From Cytophagaceae bacterium (GTDB lineage Bacteria > Bacteroidota > Bacteroidia > Cytophagales > Spirosomataceae), in contig JAGOAA010000009.1 of NCBI GenBank assembly GCA_017984215.1, positions 1 to 63,334 on the forward strand: a stretch of DNA of 63,334 nucleotides. Direction: 5' to 3'. The first letter of the stretch is position 1; the number at the start of each line of letters is the position of its first letter. The notes under the pieces are model-generated. The model did no database searches. It saw nothing but the letters and a program-made list of their open reading frames with translations, and was not told where the DNA came from. The position numbers were made by a program, and so were the translations under genes. Positions 44,936 to 54,033 of this stretch are shown here, piece by piece.

Positions 44936-46369
44936 ATGAAAAAAGTAGTTTTAACCCTGATTACTGTGGCAATGGCTGCAGGCTCAACGTTCGCACAGGT
45001 GGACAAAGCTTTGGTCGAAGCACAAAAGAAGAGTATTTTGGAAACTGTTAAAAAGACAGATGAATCCGTAAAGAAAGCACCTACAAAGCCACGTTTATGG
45101 TTAGAGCGTGCGGTTGCTTATTTTGATTTGGCTTCATTTCCAGATTCTACGCTGGCGAATACCGATTTAGATGCATCATTTAAAGCCTTGGATTACCTGG
45201 CTGAAGCAGTGAAATTGGATACCAAAGAAGGTAAGAAAGGTTCTATCGCGAAAGATGCAGAAAAGTTATTGGAAGGCCGTGAGAAGGCTTATGGAGCTTT
45301 AATGAACATGGGTGTGATTAAATACCAAGGAAAAGATTACACATCTTCTTTCCGTTATATGTCAAAAGCATCTGAAATAGCTTCGAAAGATACTGTTTCA
45401 GCGATGTATACAGGTGTGGTAGCTCAATTATGCCAAAAAGATGCGGAAGCACGTACAGCATACGAGAAATACATGAATATTGGCGGTAAGGATGTCGCGA
45501 TTATTTATGGTTTGTCACAAATTTACAAAGTTGCTAAGGAAGAGGACAAAGCACTTGCTTTAATTGATAAAGGCATTGAAATTTATCCAACAAGCAAGGA
45601 TTTGAAGAATGAGAAATTCAATATGTTAATTGCTTTCAATCGGATTGATCAAGCGATTTCTCAGTTGAAGGAAACTGTTTCAAAGGATCCGAAAGACGTG
45701 ATGAACTTGTTTAATTTGGGTTTATTGTATGAAAATAAGACAAACACGTTAAAAGAAGAGGCAAATAAAATTGCTGATGCATCTAACAAAGTTGCTGATG
45801 CGCGTCGTAAAATTGCTTCTCACAAGGATAAGGCAGAGGTTTATATTGATGAATTGAAGCGTACGAAAGCAAAGTTAAAAACGGTTAAACCGAATCAAAA
45901 GCCTGTTATTCAGTCGCAAATCAATAAATTAGAAGCTTCGATTGCGAAAGATAATGAAGAATTAAAGGCCTTGGAAGGGGAGAAGCTTGAGGCAGAAAAG
46001 GCAGTAGGGGATGAAGCAGCAAACAAAGCTAAAATTGCTGAATTGAATGTTAAAATTGATGCTTTGAAGCAAGAGACACCATCATTCTATGAGCGTGCAT
46101 TAGCGGCGGACCCATTATATTATGATGCATTGTATCAAATGGGAGCATTTTATTTCAACGAAGGTGCTGAAATCAAGCGTGTTGTAAATGCGATGGATAT
46201 GGAAACGTATAAGAAGGAAGGGAAATCTGTTGAGGAGAAATTAGCAGCGAAGTACCAACAAGCGGTTCCATACTTTGAGCGTGCTTTGAAAGTTAAAAAA
46301 GACGAAGATTTGAAAGAAATCTTGAAACAAGTTTATCGTGAGTTGAAGATCGATAAGCAAGTGGATTAA
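44936..46369 (+). CDS. Exported TPR protein with a central coiled coil
   Basis: The product has 477 aa. Signal peptide MKKVVLTLITVAMAAGSTFA-Q, then TPR-like helical repeats (KPRLWLERAVAYFDLA, ALMNMGVIKYQGKDYTSSFRYMSKA, DVMNLFNLGLLYENK), interrupted by a long charged coiled coil (about 275-365, NKIADASNKVADARRKIAS to AKIAELNVKIDALK), and a final TPR pair (YYDALYQMGAFYFNEG, QAVPYFERALK). Such proteins are common in Bacteroidota and have no assigned role. Its start follows the gyrA terminator by 15 bases, so transcription must come from read-through or a promoter inside that hairpin region. Confidence 0.85.
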   Translation: MKKVVLTLITVAMAAGSTFAQVDKALVEAQKKSILETVKKTDESVKKAPTKPRLWLERAVAYFDLASFPDSTLANTDLDASFKALDYLAEAVKLDTKEGKKGSIAKDAEKLLEGREKAYGALMNMGVIKYQGKDYTSSFRYMSKASEIASKDTVSAMYTGVVAQLCQKDAEARTAYEKYMNIGGKDVAIIYGLSQIYKVAKEEDKALALIDKGIEIYPTSKDLKNEKFNMLIAFNRIDQAISQLKETVSKDPKDVMNLFNLGLLYENKTNTLKEEANKIADASNKVADARRKIASHKDKAEVYIDELKRTKAKLKTVKPNQKPVIQSQINKLEASIAKDNEELKALEGEKLEAEKAVGDEAANKAKIAELNVKIDALKQETPSFYERALAADPLYYDALYQMGAFYFNEGAEIKRVVNAMDMETYKKEGKSVEEKLAAKYQQAVPYFERALKVKKDEDLKEILKQVYRELKIDKQVD

Positions 46370-46396
46370 TGGTCATTAGACGTTAAATTGAATAGA

Positions 46397-46426
46397 GCCT
46401 CAGGAATTTCCTGGGGCTTTTTTTTT
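46397..46426 (+). terminator. Terminator of the TPR gene
   Basis: GCCTCAGG (46397-46404) pairs with CCTGGGGC (46410-46417, one G-U) and nine T follow (46418-46426). Confidence 0.85.
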
Positions 46427-46452
46427 GGACGGTACATTGGACTGTAGACGTT

Positions 46453-46679
46453 GGACGTTGGATTGTAGAGACGCGATACCTCGCGTCTTAAGAACTGAGA
46501 GTTAAGAATGGGTCAATTAGGTGCTATTTGAGTAAAGCAATACTCTATTTAACATAATATAAATTATACAACAAATTGAAGATATTTCGAAACTTACGCT
46601 TTATGAGCTATTTGATGGTATTTTAAAACCATTGAAAATTAGACGCGAGGTATCGCCGCGTCTCTACAATCCAACGTCC
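46453..46679. repeat. Long inverted repeat (arms about 36-39 bp, spacer 152 bp)
   Basis: Left arm 46453-46488 and right arm 46641-46679 are reverse complements apart from three extra bases in the right arm. Each arm also contains its own hairpin (left GACGCGA/TCGCGTC around TACC; right AGACGCG/CGCGTCT). The arms carry the word GTAGAGACGCG, which resembles short palindromic repeats scattered in Bacteroidota genomes. The spacer (46489-46640) is AT-rich and contains no open reading frame that I can support. Confidence 0.85.
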
Positions 46680-46804
46680 AACGTCCAACGTCTAACGTCC
46701 AATGTCCAACGTCTAACGTCCAACGTCTAACGTCCAATGTCCAACGTCTAACGTCCAATGTCCAATGTCCAACGTCCAATGTCTAACGTCAAACGTCCAA
46801 TATC
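46672..46804. repeat. Tandem heptamer array, 19 units of YAAYGTC
   Basis: Nineteen consecutive 7-bp units, mainly CAACGTC, TAACGTC and CAATGTC, with two terminal variants. The array overlaps the right arm of the inverted repeat and ends at the stop codon of the histidine kinase gene. Three or four degenerate units in reverse orientation precede the left arm (about 46431-46465). Together with the inverted repeat this fills the whole 434-bp gap 46370-46803, which has no gene. Confidence 0.9.
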
Positions 46805-48174
46805 TATTTATTAATTGGCAAATTTACCTTGAACGTCGTCCAACTGTTAACGGCTGAACTAACTGAAATTTGTCCATTGTGTAAATGAATGATTCGCTCA
46901 ACCAAGGATAAACCAATGCCGTATCCTTTAGAATTTGCCGTATTTTCACCCCGGAAAAATGGTTGGAAAATGAATGGTAAATCAGCCTCAGGAATGCCTT
47001 TTCCCTCGTTTTTAATCTCAATTTCAATTTGATTAGAAACGATTGACAGACTTACTTGTGCCTGATTATTTGGACTGAATTTGCAGGCATTTTCGATTAG
47101 GTTTTTGATGGCCGTCAACATCAATTTTTCGTCCCCCTTCAACATCAGTAGCTCCTCGTCATCGGGCATGAATTGGGTATCAAAAAGTACTTTATAGGTT
47201 GAATTTAGCTTTTGAGCCAAGCTTCTCGCTTCCCAGATCACTTCATCAATTCGTATGATTTGAAATCCAGCCTGATAGTCGGTGACGCTGATTTTATTGA
47301 GCTCCAATAAGGATTCCGTAATTGCTGCTAAATCCTGCGTATCTTCTAAAACAGATGCGATGGTTTGTTTGTAATCTGCTGTATTTCGCTCATTCAATAA
47401 ACTTACTTCCAATTGAGAGGAAATTTTGGTCAAAGGGTTCTTTAATTCATGCGAAACATTGGCAATGAAGGTCTTTTGGAATCGAAAAGCACTTTCAATT
47501 CGTTCTAATAGTCGGTTGATCGTGGCGACCATCTTCCCTATCTCATCCTCAGAGTCGGCGGATTCCAGCCTTTGTTCCAGGCGTTTGGGAGAAAGTAAAT
47601 CTACTTGTTTAATCACCTCAGAAATGGGATTAACGGCCCTTCCAGCGAAAAACCAGCCCGAAATGACTACGATGAAGACAAATAAGAGAAATAAGGCAAT
47701 GAGGATATTTTTGAGGTCTTTGGCATTCTCGGCTGAATATTGGTCAACTGCACCTGCAAATACGACGATTCGGCCTTCAGGTGTCACAAAAACAGTACCT
47801 AATACCTCTAAATCTTCTACACCAAAACGTACTTCTTTGCGTTTTAAGACTTCTTTTACCTTGTTGACATCTACATGGAAGTTGATGCTGTCATTCGAGC
47901 GATAAATCCGCTCATAACAGGTGTCATAGGCCATTATGTTCTCCCGGTACAGGATATCCCGATTCGCGCGGTCGATGATGCGTAATAATTTAGAATCTAC
48001 CTGTTTCACGTTTACGAGCAATTCTGCTGCGGTGTTGGCTTTTTGACGTAGCCGACTGTAAAATTTATCTTTGTAGTTCTCTTGGGTAAACAAATAGATA
48101 ATCAAATACGATACGAAAAGAATCGCAGACACCAGATAGGTAAATTGATATGTCAACCGAGAACGGATTTGCAT
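46804..48174 (-). CDS. Sensor histidine kinase
   Basis: The 456-aa membrane kinase has TM1 about 10-30, a periplasmic sensor region of ~125 residues, TM2 about 157-178, HAMP (about 178-230, AVNPISEVIKQVDLLSP), HisKA with phosphorylated H242 (NVSHELKNPLTK), and HATPase_c (NLIENACKFSPNN, then GKGIPEADLPFIFQPFFRG, GYGIGLSLVERI). The sensed signal is unknown. One base separates it from its response regulator, which lies upstream, so the pair is one operon. The heptamer array touches its 3' end. Confidence 0.93.
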   Translation of the reverse strand: MQIRSRLTYQFTYLVSAILFVSYLIIYLFTQENYKDKFYSRLRQKANTAAELLVNVKQVDSKLLRIIDRANRDILYRENIMAYDTCYERIYRSNDSINFHVDVNKVKEVLKRKEVRFGVEDLEVLGTVFVTPEGRIVVFAGAVDQYSAENAKDLKNILIALFLLFVFIVVISGWFFAGRAVNPISEVIKQVDLLSPKRLEQRLESADSEDEIGKMVATINRLLERIESAFRFQKTFIANVSHELKNPLTKISSQLEVSLLNERNTADYKQTIASVLEDTQDLAAITESLLELNKISVTDYQAGFQIIRIDEVIWEARSLAQKLNSTYKVLFDTQFMPDDEELLMLKGDEKLMLTAIKNLIENACKFSPNNQAQVSLSIVSNQIEIEIKNEGKGIPEADLPFIFQPFFRGENTANSKGYGIGLSLVERIIHLHNGQISVSSAVNSWTTFKVNLPINK

Positions 48175-48175
48175 C

Positions 48176-48856
48176 TTATTCCTGTCTTAAAATATACCCC
48201 ATACCAAATTGTGTATGTATGAGCTTACTTGGAAAGCCTTTATCGACTTTTTTACGCAGGTAATTCACATATACTTCGATCAAATTTGAGCTTCCTTCGT
48301 CCTCTACCTCCCAGATGTTTTCGGCGATTTCGGCTTTGGAAATTACCTTTTCTTGATTGCGTAGGAAGTATTCCATCAGTTGGAATTCTTTGGCAGTTAG
48401 ATTGATTTTTTGACCGGAACGTGTGACTATTTTACTTGTTAAATCTAGTTCTAAATCGGCAAATTTAAGTACTTGTGCCTCTATCAAGGTTTGATTTGAA
48501 CGTTTAATCAATGCTTTGACACGGGCCAAAAACTCTTTGAAATCAAAAGGTTTGGCCAAATAATCATCTGCACCTGCTTCAAATCCCACTAATTTATCAT
48601 CAGTCGTACTGAGTGCTGTCAACATTAAAATAGGTGTTTGAATTCCTTCAGCACGAAGCGATTTACACAATTCTAAGCCGTTCATTCCGGGAATAATGAT
48701 GTCGGAAATGATCAATTGATAGGCAGTTCGTGTGGCTAATTGTTTTCCCATCAAACCATCATAGGCTACGTCAACGGTATAAAGATTCTCTTCCAAGCCT
48801 TGTTTAAGGGATTGGACCGTCTTGGGTTCATCTTCGATTAGCAGGATTTTAATCAT
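48176..48856 (-). CDS. OmpR/PhoB-family response regulator
   Basis: The 226-aa regulator has a receiver domain with D9/E8 pocket (LLIEDEPKT), phosphoacceptor D52 (IISDIIIPGMNG), T-loop LMLTALSTTDD and K in LAKPFDFKEF, then a winged-helix DNA-binding domain (about 130-226, LTAKEFQLMEYFLRN to GMGYIL). It is the partner of the kinase downstream and abuts the MazG-like gene upstream with no gap. Confidence 0.94.
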   Translation of the reverse strand: MIKILLIEDEPKTVQSLKQGLEENLYTVDVAYDGLMGKQLATRTAYQLIISDIIIPGMNGLELCKSLRAEGIQTPILMLTALSTTDDKLVGFEAGADDYLAKPFDFKEFLARVKALIKRSNQTLIEAQVLKFADLELDLTSKIVTRSGQKINLTAKEFQLMEYFLRNQEKVISKAEIAENIWEVEDEGSSNLIEVYVNYLRKKVDKGFPSKLIHTQFGMGYILRQE

Positions 48857-49324
48857 CTATTTAAGGAGACTTACGAGGTCCGCTGGCGAATAATTGATGG
48901 ATTTTAATACTTTATTGTCCGACTTTCTATAGACCTTCCATAGGCCATTTTCTTCCTTAATTTCAGCTTCAGTACCGTCTTTATCTTGGTAGAATTTTAC
49001 GGTATATTCCGCTTCTTCTAGGCTTTGGCAGGCTTTTGACATGTTCGAACGCTGTACTTCGTTGAATAGGTCAACAAAGCGCTCACCCATACCAAATTCC
49101 AATACAGCGCCGGATAATACATATTGTAAATCGCAAAGGGCATCTGCGATTTCAACTAAATCATTCGCTGCAATGGCTTCTTTCAATTCGTCTAATTCTT
49201 CGGCTAATAAGCTTACGCGCAATGCACAACGCTCAGGACTCGGAATCATTGGGTTGGGTAATATAGGTGCTCCAAACGTATTATGGAACTCGGCAACTTG
49301 ATTTAATGAATCTAATTTTTGCAT
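48857..49324 (-). CDS. MazG-like nucleoside triphosphate pyrophosphohydrolase
   Basis: The 155-aa all-alpha NTP-pyrophosphatase has the metal-binding motif EELDELKEAIAANDLVEIADALCD (EExxE, then ExxD) at about residues 38-62. The family hydrolyses (d)NTPs to monophosphates and cleanses non-standard nucleotides. The C-terminal part (FYQDKDGTEAEIKEENGLWKVYRKSDNKVLK) is an added beta region seen in Bacteroidota homologues. It is the first gene before the two-component system; a DnaA-box cluster lies upstream. Confidence 0.85.
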   Translation of the reverse strand: MQKLDSLNQVAEFHNTFGAPILPNPMIPSPERCALRVSLLAEELDELKEAIAANDLVEIADALCDLQYVLSGAVLEFGMGERFVDLFNEVQRSNMSKACQSLEEAEYTVKFYQDKDGTEAEIKEENGLWKVYRKSDNKVLKSINYSPADLVSLLK

Positions 49325-49338
49325 AAAAACAGGTATTA

Positions 49339-49354
49339 TGCTTAAAATTAAGCA
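49339..49354. repeat. Palindrome upstream of the MazG-like gene
   Basis: TGCTTAA and TTAAGCA flank AA, 15 bases before the start codon; it could be an operator. Confidence 0.5.
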
Positions 49355-49441
49355 TTTAATTAGGGATTTCTATTAGGCAAATGGCTTAATGCTTAGAGAA
49401 TATTTGCATCAATTTGTAAACAATTTTGCCATTTGTACACA

Positions 49442-49535
49442 TTATCCACACTTATCCACACAAAAATGTGGATAACTATATTTCGATTGTAACAAAATGT
49501 TCACAACTGTGGATAAGTCGTGGAAAAGTGGATAA
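49442..49535. other. DnaA-box cluster, candidate replication origin
   Basis: Four perfect boxes: TTATCCACA at 49442-49450 and 49452-49460, and the reverse TGTGGATAA at 49467-49475 and 49508-49516; a fifth at 49527-49535 differs at one base. All lie within 94 bp of a 226-bp intergenic region whose other half (49325-49441) is AT-rich. Such density and dual orientation are typical of oriC or of a DnaA-titrating site. No dnaA gene is in the window, which is not disqualifying in Bacteroidota. Confidence 0.65.
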
Positions 49536-49550
49536 GTGGAAAATTATCGA

Positions 49551-50042
49551 TTACATCGGCCGACTCTCTGAAAAAGTACCATCGGTATAGAAAATCAAAA
49601 CACGCTCGATATTTTTTTCTAATCGTTGCGGAATGACTGGTGTGACCGGCTCATCTTGCCGTGCAGAAACGGGTGTTTCCTTAGGTCGTCTGAGATTCGA
49701 TTGTACGATCGTTGGTTCAGGTAAAATATTTTTAGGCGATTCTGAGGGCGTTGGTAAAACGGCATCAAAAAGTGAAGGAGAAGTAGATGCGACTGGAATT
49801 GCCTCTTTCGGTGAACTTGTCGTGAGCGAAGCACCTAAGCTTCTGTCTTCAAACAATAAGTCCTCTGCACTGATCTCTGGAAAAACCCGCAGTATCTTCT
49901 GTACAACATCTAAACTCGGCTTATTACGCCCAGATAATATGTGAGAAATACTACTGCGGGGGATTCCTAGTTTATCCGCAAATTGAGAGGCGCTTAATTG
50001 CTTGCGCTTAATTAACAATTCTATCTTCTCACTTAAATTCAT
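49551..50042 (-). CDS. XRE-type helix-turn-helix protein with a disordered linker
   Basis: The product has 163 aa. The N-terminal XRE domain (MNLSEKIELLIKRKQLSASQFADKLGIPRSSISHILSGR, 1-65) is followed by a Ser/Pro-rich linker (about 75-145) and a short conserved-looking end (IERVLIFYTDGTFSESRP). No enzymatic domain. The ATG at 50042 is preferred to an upstream one at 50084 because the promoter at 50071-50101 lies over the latter. It may bind the TTTGTAA repeats around its own promoter; its 3' end borders the DnaA-box cluster. Confidence 0.78.
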   Translation of the reverse strand: MNLSEKIELLIKRKQLSASQFADKLGIPRSSISHILSGRNKPSLDVVQKILRVFPEISAEDLLFEDRSLGASLTTSSPKEAIPVASTSPSLFDAVLPTPSESPKNILPEPTIVQSNLRRPKETPVSARQDEPVTPVIPQRLEKNIERVLIFYTDGTFSESRPM

Positions 50043-50050
50043 AATTGTGT

Positions 50051-50132
50051 TTTGTAAACAAATGACATTACAAAAGTAAATCAAAAATTAACAAAAACAA
50101 ATTCAAAGTTGAGTACAATTGTAATTTACAAA
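50051..50132. promoter_or_regulatory. TTTGTAA/TTACAAA inverted motifs around the HTH promoter
   Basis: Inverted pairs occur at 50051-50057/50068-50074 (10-bp gap) and 50119-50124/50126-50131 (the palindrome TTGTAATTTACAA). They bracket the promoter of the HTH gene, as expected for an autoregulator operator; this is inference. Confidence 0.45.
50071..50101 (-). promoter_or_regulatory. Promoter of the HTH gene, exact consensus
   Basis: Minus strand TTTG (50101-50098), 19-nt spacer, TACTTTTG (50078-50071). Confidence 0.75.
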
Positions 50133-50965
50133 AGTGAAATGCAATCGTTGTGTAAAGCGATGAGTTTACTTTTGTACAATGCGCCTACTCCCTTTTTGAA
50201 GTCCTTTTTCGACATACCGAATTGTTGGTATATGTCCTCAGCTGGACTCTTATCGTGCAACATTAATACACCATTGTTCTCTTTGATCGCAGCTAGAATA
50301 CGCTCTGCTTGACTATCGATACGAACCATTCCAACAGCTTCTAAACGTAAATCTAATTTGCCATCCGGGCGAATGTTAGCAATGTATACAGATGTGGATT
50401 CACCAAATGTTAAATTTGTAAACACTTGATTTTTGAATAACATTCCGATTTTACAATTGTTTACTAAACATTTGATCCCAAGATCTGTATGTTCAAAAGG
50501 TATTGCGTCAACTTTGTCTCCAATTGTAAACTCGGATCCATCTGTTATCGGAAGAAATTTCTCTACACGCGCTGATGCGACGATGCGATCTGTTTGTCCA
50601 TCTAAATAAATATAGACGAGGTAAGAGCGACCCACCGACATTTTTTGAAACTGTTGGCTGAATGGGACGAATAAATCTTTTGCTAGACCCCATTCCATAA
50701 ATACCCCTAAGGGTGTTACGGCTTTAACCTCTAAGTAAGCAAACTGATCAATGGTCGCCTTCGGTTTAAGCGTTGTCGCAATAATGCGGTCTTCCGAGTC
50801 CCGGTAGATGAAAACATCAATGAATTGATCGATTTCATACGTTTCAGGAACATATTGTAAGGGAAGTAAGATTTCATCTTCATAGCCATCCAGGTACAAA
50901 CCGAAAGGTACTTCCTTAATAATGCGTAGGTGATTGTATTCACCAATTTTTAATTCATTTTCCAT
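50126..50965 (-). CDS. cvfB: S1-domain RNA-binding protein, CvfB family
   Basis: The 279-aa protein has serial S1-like OB folds (GEYNHLRIIKEVPFGLYLDG; DQFAYLEVKAVTPLGVFMEWGLAKDLFVPF; IPFEHTDLGIKCLVNNCKIGMLF) and a C-terminal winged helix (about 215-279). CvfB affects virulence-gene RNA in Staphylococcus; its role elsewhere is unknown. Its ATG touches the T tract of the dapD terminator, so no ribosome-binding leader exists unless transcription reads through. Confidence 0.88.
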   Translation of the reverse strand: MENELKIGEYNHLRIIKEVPFGLYLDGYEDEILLPLQYVPETYEIDQFIDVFIYRDSEDRIIATTLKPKATIDQFAYLEVKAVTPLGVFMEWGLAKDLFVPFSQQFQKMSVGRSYLVYIYLDGQTDRIVASARVEKFLPITDGSEFTIGDKVDAIPFEHTDLGIKCLVNNCKIGMLFKNQVFTNLTFGESTSVYIANIRPDGKLDLRLEAVGMVRIDSQAERILAAIKENNGVLMLHDKSPAEDIYQQFGMSKKDFKKGVGALYKSKLIALHNDCISLL

Positions 50966-50994
50966 AAAAAAAACCCGGTTGTTTGAACCGGGTT
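50966..50994 (-). terminator. dapD terminator abutting the cvfB start codon
   Basis: AACCCGGTT (50972-50980) and AACCGGGTT (50986-50994) pair perfectly around GTTTG; on the minus strand a run of eight T (50973-50966) leads directly into the cvfB ATG (50965). Confidence 0.85.
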
Positions 50995-51018
50995 ATAAAG
51001 GTAAGGATAGATTTTGGT

Positions 51019-51837
51019 TTAGACTACCACATTGTTTTCGCGCAAGGCTTGATTCAATGAAGTTTTCAAATCTGTACTCTCTTTTCTTTTTCCTATAATG
51101 AGGGCACATGGAACTCCATAAGTGCCTGCTGGGAAGTTCTTTTGAATGGATCCTGGAATCACGACTGAGTTCTCTGGGACATATCCAATGTATTCAACAG
51201 GCTCAGGACCTGATACATCAATAATCTTAGAAGAACCTGTAATAGTAACACCAGCACCTAAAACGGCTTTCTTGCCAATGTGTGCGCCTTCTACCACGAT
51301 ACAGCGTGAACCAATAAACGCACCATCTTCAATGATTACAGGAGCAGCTTGAGGGGGTTCTAACACACCACCGATTCCTACGCCACCACTTAAGTGTACA
51401 TGTTTCCCGATTTGAGCACAGCTTCCTACCGTTGCCCAGGTGTCTACCATTGTTCCTTCATCGACATACGCGCCAATGTTCACATAGGATGGCATTAAGA
51501 TCGTCCCTTTCGCTAAAAATGCACCATAACGTGCCACAGCAGGAGGAACAACGCGTACACCTAATTCCTTATAATTTGTCTTTAAACGCATTTTATCGTG
51601 GTATTCGAAAATACCAACCTCACTTACTTCCATTTGACGAATCGGGAAATACATCACAATTGCCTTTTTTACCCATTCGTTAACCTGCCAGCTACCATCT
51701 GCTAATGGTTCAGCAGTTCTTAATTCCCCTGCATCGACTTTCGCAACTACTTCTTCGATCGCAGCAACGACTGCTGGCGTATTTCTCGTTTCTGGAGCGT
51801 CCCACGCCGATAAAATGATCTGTTCTACTGAATTCAT
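51019..51837 (-). CDS. dapD: 2,3,4,5-tetrahydropyridine-2,6-dicarboxylate N-succinyltransferase
   Basis: The 272-aa enzyme of lysine/diaminopimelate synthesis (succinylase branch) supplies peptidoglycan. Left-handed beta-helix hexapeptide repeats (VNIGAYVDEGTMVDTWATVGSCAQIGKHVHLSGG, then AFIGSRCIVVEGAHIGKKA) after a helical N-terminal domain. Standard length. It is followed by a strong terminator and then cvfB. Confidence 0.95.
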   Translation of the reverse strand: MNSVEQIILSAWDAPETRNTPAVVAAIEEVVAKVDAGELRTAEPLADGSWQVNEWVKKAIVMYFPIRQMEVSEVGIFEYHDKMRLKTNYKELGVRVVPPAVARYGAFLAKGTILMPSYVNIGAYVDEGTMVDTWATVGSCAQIGKHVHLSGGVGIGGVLEPPQAAPVIIEDGAFIGSRCIVVEGAHIGKKAVLGAGVTITGSSKIIDVSGPEPVEYIGYVPENSVVIPGSIQKNFPAGTYGVPCALIIGKRKESTDLKTSLNQALRENNVVV

Positions 51838-53334
<1,497 letters not shown>

Positions 53335-53356
53335 TTTCAATGACATATGGTTTAAC

Positions 53357-53382
53357 AAAAAAGAGGCTTAGGCCTCTTTTTT
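53357..53382. terminator. Bidirectional gapA/trmB terminator
   Basis: AAAAAAGAGGC (53357-53367) and GCCTCTTTTTT (53372-53382) pair perfectly around TTAG; the stop codon of trmB (53370-53368) is in the loop. Confidence 0.85.
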
Positions 53383-54033
53383 GTTTTGTATCCGTGCATA
53401 GTTTATTGAGTATCCTTTATCAAACCAAATTTTCTCGAAACGTGTCTTGATACCAAAATGGTCCTCGTTCCATTCGGATTCATAGAGATTTTTTGTTTCA
53501 GCCAAAATAGGCAATCCATATGCTCGAAACTGTTCCATCGAATAATCGAAAAATGGTTCAGAATCTGTTTTCAAATGGATGATGCCTTCAGGTTTTAGTA
53601 ATCTTAAGTATTTCTCCAGGTAGAAAGGAAATGTCAACCGTTTTTTCTCATCCCGATCTTTCATTCTCGGGTCCGGAAAGGTAATCCAGATCTCATCGAT
53701 TTCATTGGGAAGAAAAAAATCTTCGATAAACTGAATCTGAATGCGTAAGAATCCTACATTCGTAAGTTCCAAGCGTTCAGCCTCCCGACCGCCAGCGGCC
53801 AAGCGATCTCCTTTCACATCCACACCTATGAAATTCATGTTGGGGAATAATTTTCCCAATCCATTCGTGTATTCTCCCCGACCGCAACCTAGTTCGACTA
53901 CGAGCTTATTTGAATTTTTAAAATATGCTTGGTTCCATTTTCCTTGACAAGCGGAAAAGAATGGCTTAGGAAATTGAATGACGCTTTCTAATCGTTCCGC
54001 CCATTCATATTTATATGTCTTCTGTCTACTCAA
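53368..54033 (-). CDS. trmB: tRNA (guanine-N7-)-methyltransferase
   Basis: The 221-aa enzyme methylates G46 of tRNA. SAM motif VELGCGRGEYTNGLGKLFPNMNFIGVDVKG (about 46-75) and the TrmB signature ITFPDPRMKDRDEKKRL. Last gene of the six-gene operon; it overlaps folC by four bases (ATGA-type junction). Confidence 0.94.
   Translation of the reverse strand: MSRQKTYKYEWAERLESVIQFPKPFFSACQGKWNQAYFKNSNKLVVELGCGRGEYTNGLGKLFPNMNFIGVDVKGDRLAAGGREAERLELTNVGFLRIQIQFIEDFFLPNEIDEIWITFPDPRMKDRDEKKRLTFPFYLEKYLRLLKPEGIIHLKTDSEPFFDYSMEQFRAYGLPILAETKNLYESEWNEDHFGIKTRFEKIWFDKGYSINYARIQNKKEA

Noticed and set aside
46672-46804. Heptamer array as a CRISPR array
   Set aside because: Units are 7 bp and directly adjacent with no spacers; no cas genes are in the window.
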